A DNA stretch of 12,804 nucleotides from Chloroflexia bacterium (GTDB lineage: Bacteria > Chloroflexota > Chloroflexia > Thermomicrobiales > CFX8). The translations under genes were made by a program, and so were the position numbers. The DNA lies in NCBI GenBank assembly GCA_013696045.1, contig JACCZH010000380.1, forward strand, positions 1 through 12,804, written 5' to 3'. Positions 6,404-12,804 of the stretch are shown here, piece by piece (within the stretch, counting starts at the first letter, position 1; each line of letters opens with the position of its first letter). The notes beneath the pieces were generated by a model. That model was given only the letters and a program-made list of their open reading frames with translations. It ran no database searches and was not told where the DNA came from.

Positions 6404-7492
6404 TCACGCGCGCCCGGCGCTGCGATCGCGCTCACGGAACGCTCGCACAGCGATCATTGCCAGGGCAAGCGCGGTAAGGGGCACAACGAATGCCAGCATG
6501 ACCACGCTAAACGCACCCAAAGCCGCATGTTCAGAAGCTCGCAGGAACAGATACGACACATAGGCTGCGTAGTACCCCAGCAGCAACAGTCCTTCCCGGC
6601 GGGAGATGAGATGGCCGGTGAAAAAGATCGGCAGGCAGACGATAGCCACCGCCGTCATCACCGGAATGTCAAAGTTTCGCGCCGAAGCGGCAACGATTAT
6701 TCCGCCCGGCAGGATCAGGCTCGTCATGCCAAGCACCAGCAGGATGTTACAGACACTGCTGCCGACGATGTTACCGACAGCGATATCACGCTCGCCACGC
6801 AGCGAGGCGACCAGTGAGGTAGCAATCTCCGGCAATGATGTCCCTATCGCGACGACCGTTAACCCGATGATCAGCTCGGTCACTCCCAACGTCCGGGCCA
6901 ATTCGACGGCGCCCGCCACCAGCCAGCGCGCGCCAAGGACCAGAAGTGCCAATCCGGCCAGCACCATAGCGAGACGCACAGCCAGCCCCTGGATGGACGG
7001 ACGGGAGCTGTCGCTGGTGTCGAATCGGCCCGACAGTTCTTCTCTCCGGCTGGCCCGGATAAGAAAAACGGTGTAGATACCTAGCCCAGCAACGAAAATG
7101 CCGCCCTCAATCGGACCGAGCCGCCCGTTGAGCGCAAACAACCATAGCAGCACAGAGGCTGCGATCAGCAGCGGAACCTCAAGCCGCACGAGACGCCGGG
7201 CCACCACCAACGGTGCGACAGCGGCCGAGATGCCCAGCACCCCGAGGACGTTGACGATGTTGCTGCCGACAATGTTGCCAAGCGCGATGTCGGATTGTCC
7301 GCTCAAGCCAGACTGAATGCTCACCGCAAGCTCAGGCGCGCTCGTGCCATAAGCGACGACGGTCAATCCGACGACCAGTGGCGAGATGCCGAAGATCGCC
7401 GCCAGCGCAGACGCGCCCCGAACCAGCAACTCGGCGCCGGCAATCAAGAGCACAATCCCAATGAGAAACAGCACCAGTGTGAGTACGTCCAT
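6404..7492 (-). CDS. CaCA-family sodium/calcium-type cation exchanger (YrbG-like)
   Basis: A 362-aa inner-membrane antiporter with about ten helices in two inverted halves. Both alpha repeats are clear: VGLTVVAYGTSAPELA with GNIVGSN in the first half (GTSAPE at 49-54), and IGLTVVAIGTSLPEIA with GNIVGSS in the second (GTSLPE at 217-222). The conserved acidic residues E54 and E222 form the ion site in this family. A hydrophilic loop around residues 155-170 joins the halves. The likely role is Na+ or H+ driven export of Ca2+ or another cation; the exact ions cannot be read. The ATG at 7492 begins directly with the first helix and is preferred to the GTG at 7519. It lies 85 bases after the DUF1232 gene on the same strand and meets the YqaA-like gene tail to tail. 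Confidence 0.93.
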   Translation of the reverse strand: MDVLTLVLFLIGIVLLIAGAELLVRGASALAAIFGISPLVVGLTVVAYGTSAPELAVSIQSGLSGQSDIALGNIVGSNIVNVLGVLGISAAVAPLVVARRLVRLEVPLLIAASVLLWLFALNGRLGPIEGGIFVAGLGIYTVFLIRASRREELSGRFDTSDSSRPSIQGLAVRLAMVLAGLALLVLGARWLVAGAVELARTLGVTELIIGLTVVAIGTSLPEIATSLVASLRGERDIAVGNIVGSSVCNILLVLGMTSLILPGGIIVAASARNFDIPVMTAVAIVCLPIFFTGHLISRREGLLLLGYYAAYVSYLFLRASEHAALGAFSVVMLAFVVPLTALALAMIAVRAFRERDRSAGRA

Positions 7493-7577
7493 GCATGTCC
7501 AATCCGCTTGGCCTACCACTATGCCTGGATCATGCCATGAACATCTGGGCGCGCGAATGGTATACAGAGCCCTTCGC

Positions 7578-8015
7578 TCACCAGATCCAGATAACCATCA
7601 GATACAGGAATAGTCCCAGCAGCGCCATCCAGATCAGCACGATGATCACCGACGCTATACCGATCCAGCGCCAGAAGCGGGGCCGGGTGATCGTTGAAAC
7701 AGCCGCCCGCTCCCGGCTCTCGATCATGAGCGCCTCGGGAATCAGCCGGGTCACGAGTTTCAGGCCAATTGGTATCAGAATGATGTCGTCCAGCAACCCC
7801 AGGACCGGAATCGGGTCGGGAATCAGATCCAGCGGGCTCAAGGCGTAGGCAGCAACGATTCCCGCTAGCACTCGCGCATACCACGGGGTGCGGGGATCTT
7901 TCGCGGCGAGGTACAGCGCGTAGACCTCGACCCCAAACGCGCGTGAGCGAAACAGCGTGCGGCTAATTCGGCGGAACACTGGCAACCCTGTCCTCTCGGA
8001 AGTGAATGCTAACAT
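7578..8015 (-). CDS. DUF1232 (YkvA-like) membrane protein
   Basis: A 145-aa protein with the DUF1232 signature AYALSPLDLIPDPIPVLG followed by LLDDIILIPIGLKL in its middle and a strong hydrophobic helix at the C-terminal end (WIGIASVIIVLIWMALLG and onward). The family is small, widespread and of unproven function, usually membrane-associated. There are two possible ATG starts, 8015 and 8042 (154 aa). Neither has a Shine-Dalgarno sequence; 8015 is chosen because it leaves the palindrome 8037-8050 outside the gene. It is divergent from the M3 oligoendopeptidase, with 58 bases between starts, and lies upstream of the cation exchanger, perhaps in the same transcript. Confidence 0.85.
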   Translation of the reverse strand: MLAFTSERTGLPVFRRISRTLFRSRAFGVEVYALYLAAKDPRTPWYARVLAGIVAAYALSPLDLIPDPIPVLGLLDDIILIPIGLKLVTRLIPEALMIESRERAAVSTITRPRFWRWIGIASVIIVLIWMALLGLFLYLMVIWIW

Positions 8016-8036
8016 GGATTCTAGGCCCGGACAGAC

Positions 8037-8050
8037 GTCCATCGATGGAC
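8037..8050. promoter_or_regulatory. Perfect 14-bp palindrome, candidate operator
   Basis: GTCCATCGATGGAC is its own reverse complement and lies between the divergent DUF1232 and M3 oligoendopeptidase genes. It is 23 bases before the peptidase ATG. Its symmetry and place suit a dimeric regulator acting on both genes, but no regulator gene is nearby and no second copy is seen in the window. If DUF1232 starts at 8042 the site would overlap its first codons. Confidence 0.4.
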
Positions 8051-8060
8051 ATAGTCACGC

Positions 8061-8065
8061 AGGAG
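8061..8065 (+). promoter_or_regulatory. Ribosome binding site of the M3 oligoendopeptidase
   Basis: AGGAG, 8 bases before the ATG at 8074. It decides the start against an open frame that extends to 7957 inside the divergent gene. Confidence 0.8.
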
Positions 8066-8073
8066 TGGATTGT

Positions 8074-9780
8074 ATGACGACCAGCAACTTGCCGGCTTCG
8101 CCGGAAACATTCAGCGACGCAACCTGGGACGATATCGCACCGTACTACGAATCGCTGGCCGAGCGGCCCCTCAGCAACGATAACGTCGAGCCGTGGCTCC
8201 AGGAATGGTCGACGCTGGATGAACTGGTATTTGAAGCCGCCTCCATGTCGGGAGTGGCCTACACGACCAACACGGCGGACTCCGACGCCGAAGCCGCCTA
8301 TCTACGCTTCACCAGCGACATCTCCCCGAGGGTGAAGGAGCAGCAGGTCAAGCTGAGTAAGCGTTTGATTGAGCTTGGTTACAGCCGCGACGACCTCGAC
8401 ACGATGCTGCGCCGCTTCCAGAACCAGATCGATCTCTATCGCGACGCGAACCTGCCCCTGCAATCCGAGATCGCCAAGCTCAACGCACGTTACCAGAAGA
8501 TCACCGGCGGCATGACCGTGGACTGGGACGGCGACGAAAAGACGCTGCCGCAGCTGCAACCCTTCCTGCTGGACAACGACCGCGACGTCCGCGAGCGCGC
8601 CTTCCGGCTGGGCGCACAACCCTACATCGACGCTCGCGACGAATTGGCTACACTCTTCGATGCGCAATACGCGGTGCGCGCGAAGATCGCGGCCAACGCC
8701 GGGTTCGACAACTATCGCGACTACATCTTCCATGAGAAGAACCGCTTCGACTACACGCCGGAGGATTGCGAGAGCTTCCACAATGCCGTCGAGCAAACCG
8801 TTGTGCCGGCGGTGGAGCGCATCCACGAGCGTCGCCGCCAGCAGATGGGGCTCGAAGAGTTACGTCCCTGGGACACCGACGTCGATCCCGAGGGCCGGCC
8901 GGCATTGAAGCCGTTCACCGATGTCGCCGAGTTCGTCGAGCGCGCCGTGGGGATCTTTGGCAAGGTTGATCCCACGTTAGGCGGCTATTTCGATCAGATG
9001 GCGGAGAAGCGCCTGCTCGATTTAGAGAGCCGCAAGGGCAAAGCGCCGGGCGGCTACTGCACGTCCTTTCCGCACCGTGGTTTGCCCTTCATTTTCATGA
9101 ACTCGGTCGGCGTTGGAGGCGATGTGCGCACACTGCTCCACGAGGCCGGGCATGCCTTCCATGTCTTTGAGGCGCACGAGCAGCCGCTGATGTGGCAGCG
9201 TCATCCCGGTTCGGAAATGGCCGAGGTCGCCTCGATGTCGATGGAGCTACTCACCGCCCCATATCTCGCGCGTGAAGATGGCGGTTATTACTCGAGCGCC
9301 GACGCTAGCCGGGCACGCATCGAGCATCTCGAAGGCATCCTGGAGATCCTGCCGCACATCGCTTCGGTGGACGCCTTCCAGCACTGGATCTACACTAGCG
9401 AAGAGGGCGACGACGCCTCTGCCAGAGACGCAGCCTGGCTGAAGATCCGCTCGCGCTTTGAGCCGGGCATCGATTGGAGCGGGTTGGATGCGGAGCGCGT
9501 AGCACGCTGGTATCGTCAGCTGCACATCTTCCTCTACCCCTTCTATTACATCGAGTACGGCATCGCCCAGCTCGGCGCGCTCCAGGTCTGGCGTAACAGT
9601 TTGAACGATCCGGTGCAAGCGACCGCCGACTACCGCCAGGCGCTGGCTCTTGGCGCAACGAAATCACTGCCCGACCTGTTCGATACAGCCGGGGCGAAGC
9701 TTGTTTTTGACGCCGAGACGATGGGCGAACTGGTGACCCTGGTCGAGGAGCAGATAGCGGAATTGGAAGCTTCTACCTAG
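8074..9780 (+). CDS. M3 family oligoendopeptidase
   Basis: A 568-aa cytosolic zinc metallopeptidase that cleaves short peptides. The active site HEAGH is at 356-360, with the catalytic Glu at 357; the third zinc ligand is probably E384 in EMAEVASMSMELL. Upstream, GGYCTSFPHRGLPFIFMN precedes the zinc motif, and the C-terminal part with FLYPFYYIEYGIAQLGAL is typical of the family. Length and motif spacing fit the M3 subgroup called oligoendopeptidase but not PepF (TIGR02289-like). There is no signal peptide. The ATG at 8074 has AGGAG 8 bases upstream. It is divergent from DUF1232 and convergent with the DUF1089 gene across a hairpin. Its probable role is turnover of oligopeptides after import or proteasome/protease action. 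Confidence 0.95.
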   Translation: MTTSNLPASPETFSDATWDDIAPYYESLAERPLSNDNVEPWLQEWSTLDELVFEAASMSGVAYTTNTADSDAEAAYLRFTSDISPRVKEQQVKLSKRLIELGYSRDDLDTMLRRFQNQIDLYRDANLPLQSEIAKLNARYQKITGGMTVDWDGDEKTLPQLQPFLLDNDRDVRERAFRLGAQPYIDARDELATLFDAQYAVRAKIAANAGFDNYRDYIFHEKNRFDYTPEDCESFHNAVEQTVVPAVERIHERRRQQMGLEELRPWDTDVDPEGRPALKPFTDVAEFVERAVGIFGKVDPTLGGYFDQMAEKRLLDLESRKGKAPGGYCTSFPHRGLPFIFMNSVGVGGDVRTLLHEAGHAFHVFEAHEQPLMWQRHPGSEMAEVASMSMELLTAPYLAREDGGYYSSADASRARIEHLEGILEILPHIASVDAFQHWIYTSEEGDDASARDAAWLKIRSRFEPGIDWSGLDAERVARWYRQLHIFLYPFYYIEYGIAQLGALQVWRNSLNDPVQATADYRQALALGATKSLPDLFDTAGAKLVFDAETMGELVTLVEEQIAELEAST

Positions 9781-9790
9781 AAGCGCGACC

Positions 9791-9833
9791 GTCATCCCGA
9801 CCGTTGATTGGTGCTCAATCGACGGTCGGTGAC
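9791..9833. terminator. Bidirectional hairpin between convergent genes
   Basis: A 14-bp stem (9797-9810 with 9816-9829) has a 5-base loop and only one T/G mispair; GTCA (9791-9794) and TGAC (9830-9833) can extend it past a 2-base bulge. It follows the M3 peptidase stop (9780), and its right arm encodes the last residues and stop codon of the DUF1089 gene. Neither strand has a U-run after the stem, so it is a hairpin that could stop or protect both transcripts rather than a classic Rho-independent terminator. Confidence 0.6.
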
Positions 9834-10396
9834 AGCGGCAGATTCACACGCCGAAAGAGGCCCGGGTAATCGAGCACCAATCCATCGCGATCGACTGGCA
9901 AGTCCGCAGTGAAGCCACTGTCGACGCTTTGGAAGCGGTAGCGCCGGTCTCGCTCCAGGCACGTATACACTTGCCTTTTGACGGAAACATCGAGTGTCGG
10001 AACCGAGACATAGACGACGCCGATCTCTCTTGACTCTCCCGGCTGAAGGTTCAAACGCCGGATTGGCAACGTGTTGGAATACGGCGTGGCCTCAATGTCG
10101 ACGTCAATACAACCAGCCAGTTCTGGAAGCCCTTCGCCATCTGAGCCGGCCCAGGTTCCGTCGCCGTTGGAACGCAAGTCAATCCTGACGGCGCCCTGAA
10201 GAGCTTCGACCCTGCATTGCCGCACGCGCCAGCTCGTGTCGGATTCGACATAGTAACGCAAGCTGAATGGCCGGCCATCGGCTACACCGACCACGATACT
10301 CTCTGCCTCAACGCTTCCGTCTGGAGACCGGCTCAAGTGAAGGTGCTCCAATCCCGGATCATCCCAGCGAGTCCAGACAATCTGTGAATCCATCAT
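9815..10396 (-). CDS. Putative glycolipid-binding protein (DUF1089)
   Basis: A 193-aa soluble protein matching the glycolipid-binding domain family (DUF1089, PF06475) over its whole length. The diagnostic block is GCIDVDIEATPYSNTLPIRR (95-114), followed by a VYVSVPTLDV strand, then QVYTCLE and RYRFQS, and the closing LDYPGLFRRV. The family has a beta-barrel-like fold reported to resemble LolA/LolB-type lipid-binding proteins; binding in this member is not shown. It has no signal peptide, so it probably acts in the cytosol. The first of two adjacent ATG codons at 10396 is used, with GGAG 10 bases upstream; a TTG at 10405 is less likely. It is divergent from the PIG-L gene and convergent with the M3 peptidase gene, and its end forms part of the hairpin 9791-9833. 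Confidence 0.9.
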   Translation of the reverse strand: MMDSQIVWTRWDDPGLEHLHLSRSPDGSVEAESIVVGVADGRPFSLRYYVESDTSWRVRQCRVEALQGAVRIDLRSNGDGTWAGSDGEGLPELAGCIDVDIEATPYSNTLPIRRLNLQPGESREIGVVYVSVPTLDVSVKRQVYTCLERDRRYRFQSVDSGFTADLPVDRDGLVLDYPGLFRRVNLPLSPTVD

Positions 10397-10507
10397 TTTG
10401 TCCAATCTCCGCGCTAAAAGTCGATCCTCGGGTTCGATATCCGTGCAACAATGCCATCAAGACGCCCATCCTAACCCGCAAACCAGTGAGCGGAAAGGAC
10501 TGCTCTC

Positions 10508-11218
10508 GTGCAAATCGTAGATGCTCCCAGGAACTCGCCAGTCATGGCTGTCGCAGCCCACCCCGACGACATTGAGAGCTGGTGCGGCGGCACCCTGGCC
10601 CAGGCCATCGACAACGGCTGCTCGGTCCGGTTGCTGCTGGTGACGTCGGGCGACAAGGGTTCCAACGAACGCGGAGCCGACCCACGTGCCGTCGCCATGC
10701 GCCGCGAGCGGGAAGCAACCGAGGCCGCGTCCCGTATCGGCATCAGCGAGGTTGCCTTTCTGCGCTACCCCGACGGCGATGTTGAGGAGACGCGACGATT
10801 GCGTGGCGAGCTTGTAGCCTGGATCCGGCGCTGGCGCCCGGATGTCCTCTTCACCCACGACCCCGAGCACCCGTTGCCACCCTACCTGTCCCATCGCGAT
10901 CACCGCGTCGTGGGCAGGGTAGCGCTCGACGCCGTCTATCCGCTCGCCCGCGACGCACTCGTCTTCCCCGAGCACGCCGTTGACGGGTTGCGGCCACATG
11001 CCGTGAAGGAAGTCTGGCTCTTCTCAAGCGCTGTCGCGACCAGCTACGTCGATATCACAGCAGGCTTCGACCGCAAAATCCACGCGCGCCTTACCCATGA
11101 CAGTCAAACACCGGATCCTTCAGCGTTGCCGGGCAATTGGCGTGAGCGCGCGGCATCCATCGGCGCCGAAGCAGGGCTGCCACTGGCGGAGGCGTTCACC
11201 ATCTTACGAATCGGTTAG
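10508..11218 (+). CDS. PIG-L family deacetylase (LmbE-like)
   Basis: A 236-aa zinc-dependent N-deacetylase of the PIG-L/LmbE superfamily. The N-terminal motif AHPDDIE (17-23) and the later SHRDHR (128-133) supply the expected zinc ligands H18, D21 and H132, with D20 as the general base. Members deacetylate GlcNAc-type compounds such as GlcNAc-inositol (mycothiol path), GlcNAc-malate (bacillithiol path), chitin fragments or antibiotic precursors; the substrate here cannot be chosen, and no thiol-pathway partner is nearby. The GTG at 10508 has AAAGGA 8 bases upstream. It is divergent from the DUF1089 gene (111 bases between starts, with no convincing promoter seen) and precedes the M81 peptidase gene by 43 bases on the same strand, so the two are probably co-transcribed. 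Confidence 0.93.
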   Translation: MQIVDAPRNSPVMAVAAHPDDIESWCGGTLAQAIDNGCSVRLLLVTSGDKGSNERGADPRAVAMRREREATEAASRIGISEVAFLRYPDGDVEETRRLRGELVAWIRRWRPDVLFTHDPEHPLPPYLSHRDHRVVGRVALDAVYPLARDALVFPEHAVDGLRPHAVKEVWLFSSAVATSYVDITAGFDRKIHARLTHDSQTPDPSALPGNWRERAASIGAEAGLPLAEAFTILRIG

Positions 11219-11261
11219 AGTGTGCGCTGCAACTGATCGCGAGCAATGAGGAGGAAACAGC

Positions 11262-12770
11262 ATGCGCGTTGCCATCGGCGGAATTGCTCATGAGAGCAGC
11301 ACCTTTGCGACTGTGCCAACGAAACTCTCGGACTTCGAGGAGCAAGGCATACCTGAGGGCCAACAACTCATCGAGGTCTACGGCGGCACGAAATCGGCTA
11401 TGGGCGGCTTCATCGACGCGGCCAGAGATTTCAGCTTTGACATCGTTCCGACGATCTACGCGCATGCCACTCCAGCCGGACCCGTCACTGCCGAAGCGAC
11501 ACAGACGCTTACGGACTGGCTGTGCGACGGCCTGCGTTCCGCACTTGAAACCGGGCCGTTGGACGGCGTGCTGCTTGCGCTACACGGCGCGATGGTCTCC
11601 GAACTGGACGACGACGGTGAGCGTTACATCCTGCGCGCCGTCCGCGAAGTGGTCGGCCCGGAGATGCCGGTAATCGTTGAGCTGGATCTGCACGGCAATA
11701 TTTCCGAGAATATGGTCGGGTTGGCGACTGTCTGCGTAGCCTACGACGAGTACCCGCACACTGACACCTACGAGCGCGCCTACGAGATGGGCTTGATCCT
11801 GGCACAGATTGTGCGCGGCGGAGTCAAACCAACCGCAGCCGTCGTAAAGATCCCGCTTCTGGCCGGAGGGCAACGACAGTACACCCATGCCGAGCCGATG
11901 CTGAGCGTCAAGCACCTGGCGCACGATATCGAGGGCGAGCCTGGCATCGTAAACGTCAGCTACCTGCCCGGCTTCTTCTTCGCCGACATCGAACCCACCA
12001 ACTTCACAATCATTGTCACGGCTGACAACAACCCTGAGCAGGCCCAGGAAGCGGCGGCGCGCATCGCCAACTACATCTGGAACCGGCGTGAGGATTTCAA
12101 GTTAAACCCAACCCCGGTGGATCAGGCAGTGCAAAAAGCGATGGCCGCCCCAGACGGCCCGGTTGTCATGGCTGACATCGGGGACAATCCCGGAGGCGGC
12201 ACGCCGGCCGACGGCACGGTAATGCTCGAAGCGCTGCTGCGGCTCGGCGCGGATAACGCCGTCGTTGTGCCCATCGTCGATCCGGAGTCCGTCCAACAGG
12301 CCATCGCGGTCGGCGAGGGCAACAGCGTACAGCTCAAGCTTGGCGCGAAGGTTGACAAGTTCCATGGCGAGCCACTGGATGTCGCCGCAAAGGTCGCGCG
12401 CATCACGAACGGCACCTTCGTCCATAAAGGCCCGATGGGCACCGGAACCACGCACAAGCTCGGCCCGACGGTGGTGCTCGAGATCGAGAGTGCCGGAGGC
12501 GGCAAGGTTCAGGTCGTGACCACTACCTATCGCTATCAACCCACCGACCTCGAAGTCCTGCGCAGCCAGGGCATCGAGCCCACCGATAAACAAATCATCG
12601 TGGTGAAGTCCTGGGTCCACTACCGGGCTGCCTTCACCCCAGTCGCCAAGCAAATCATCGAAGTGGACACACCCGGCCTCACCAGCCCGCACCTCGATCG
12701 TTATGACTACAAGAAGCTCGTCCGCCCGATTTATCCGCTTGACCTGGAGATGACCTGGAAAGCGCTTTAG
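11262..12770 (+). CDS. M81 family (MlrC-like) metallopeptidase
   Basis: A 502-aa protein with the two parts of the microcystinase C family: an N-terminal M81 domain (about 1-290) starting GGIAHESSTF and holding VELDLHGNIS (139-148), a likely metal site, and a C-terminal MlrC domain (about 300-490) with ADIGDNPGGGTPADGT. In Sphingomonas, MlrC cuts the linear tetrapeptide from microcystin degradation. Most relatives lie in organisms without that pathway and probably act on other small peptides or peptide-like metabolites, so microcystin breakdown should not be assumed. No signal peptide is seen. The ATG has a strong AGGAGG 7 bases upstream. The gene follows the PIG-L deacetylase by 43 bases. 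The stop codon at 12768-12770 overlaps another AGGAGG sequence. Confidence 0.93.
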   Translation: MRVAIGGIAHESSTFATVPTKLSDFEEQGIPEGQQLIEVYGGTKSAMGGFIDAARDFSFDIVPTIYAHATPAGPVTAEATQTLTDWLCDGLRSALETGPLDGVLLALHGAMVSELDDDGERYILRAVREVVGPEMPVIVELDLHGNISENMVGLATVCVAYDEYPHTDTYERAYEMGLILAQIVRGGVKPTAAVVKIPLLAGGQRQYTHAEPMLSVKHLAHDIEGEPGIVNVSYLPGFFFADIEPTNFTIIVTADNNPEQAQEAAARIANYIWNRREDFKLNPTPVDQAVQKAMAAPDGPVVMADIGDNPGGGTPADGTVMLEALLRLGADNAVVVPIVDPESVQQAIAVGEGNSVQLKLGAKVDKFHGEPLDVAAKVARITNGTFVHKGPMGTGTTHKLGPTVVLEIESAGGGKVQVVTTTYRYQPTDLEVLRSQGIEPTDKQIIVVKSWVHYRAAFTPVAKQIIEVDTPGLTSPHLDRYDYKKLVRPIYPLDLEMTWKAL

Positions 12771-12774
12771 GAGG
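12769..12774 (+). promoter_or_regulatory. AGGAGG overlapping the M81 stop codon
   Basis: A full Shine-Dalgarno-like AGGAGG starts within the TAG stop of the M81 gene. No ATG, GTG or TTG falls 5-12 bases after it; the GTG at 12774 shares its last base. It may belong to a further gene of the same operon beyond the window, or it may be chance. The last 34 bases of the window show nothing else. Confidence 0.3.
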
Positions 12775-12804
12775 TGGAAGACGCAGAGCCGATACGACGC
12801 TTGA

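Noticed and set aside
7957..8073. 39-residue extension of the M3 oligoendopeptidase
   Set aside because: It overlaps the divergent DUF1232 gene on the other strand, while the ATG at 8074 has a proper AGGAG site and matches the usual family length.
10457..10999. 180-aa minus-strand frame opposite the PIG-L gene
   Set aside because: It is a shadow of the PIG-L gene, whose AHPDDIE and HRDH motifs prove the plus-strand frame.
12102..12692. 196-aa minus-strand frame opposite the M81 gene
   Set aside because: It lies wholly inside the well-supported M81 coding region, has no family motifs and no ribosome site that I could see.
11262..12770. Microcystin degradation pathway (mlrC)
   Set aside because: The protein belongs to the MlrC-like family, but no mlrA, mlrB or mlrD relatives are present, and the family is far broader than that pathway.

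Overview
The window is a compact, roughly 60% GC bacterial chromosomal segment with ten protein-coding genes, no tRNA or rRNA, no CRISPR array and no transposase. Gene content (M3-family oligoendopeptidase, M81/MlrC-type metallopeptidase, PIG-L deacetylase, DUF1232, glycolipid-binding DUF1089), frequent GTG/TTG starts and REP-like intergenic palindromes fit a free-living member of Chloroflexota, perhaps near Thermomicrobia. That placement is inference from general resemblance; no marker gene is present.

Left block, all on the minus strand (5628 down to 133): a lipoprotein with a long Pro/Ser/Thr/Glu linker and an unassigned globular domain; a nested inverted repeat; DNA-3-methyladenine glycosylase I (Tag); then a tight four-gene set of a family-2 glycosyltransferase, a DoxX-like membrane protein, a radical SAM/SPASM enzyme, and a fusion of a DUF2064 (TIGR04282-type) transferase domain to a Nudix hydrolase. 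The last three genes are closely spaced or overlapping (GTGA overlap, then a 13-base overlap), so this is very probably an operon. DUF2064 transferases, GT2 enzymes and radical SAM proteins recur together in gene sets of poorly known function, so this is the best candidate in the window for an undescribed modification or small-molecule pathway.

Middle block (5763-8042): a YqaA/DedA-type membrane protein on the plus strand meets, tail to tail with only two bases between stop codons, a CaCA-type cation exchanger on the minus strand, preceded by a DUF1232 membrane protein. The DUF1232 gene is divergent from the M3 oligoendopeptidase, and a perfect 14-bp palindrome lies between them.

Right block (8074-12804): the M3 oligoendopeptidase (plus) converges on a DUF1089 glycolipid-binding protein (minus) over a strong hairpin. 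Divergent from DUF1089 is a plus-strand pair, PIG-L deacetylase followed by an M81/MlrC-type metallopeptidase, which runs almost to the window end. Two peptide-degrading enzymes plus a deacetylase suggest catabolism of peptides or N-acetylated compounds, but no direct link among them is shown.

No stretch longer than 300 bases lacks a gene. The longest non-coding stretches are 1-132, 4364-4494, 5629-5762 and 10397-10507.
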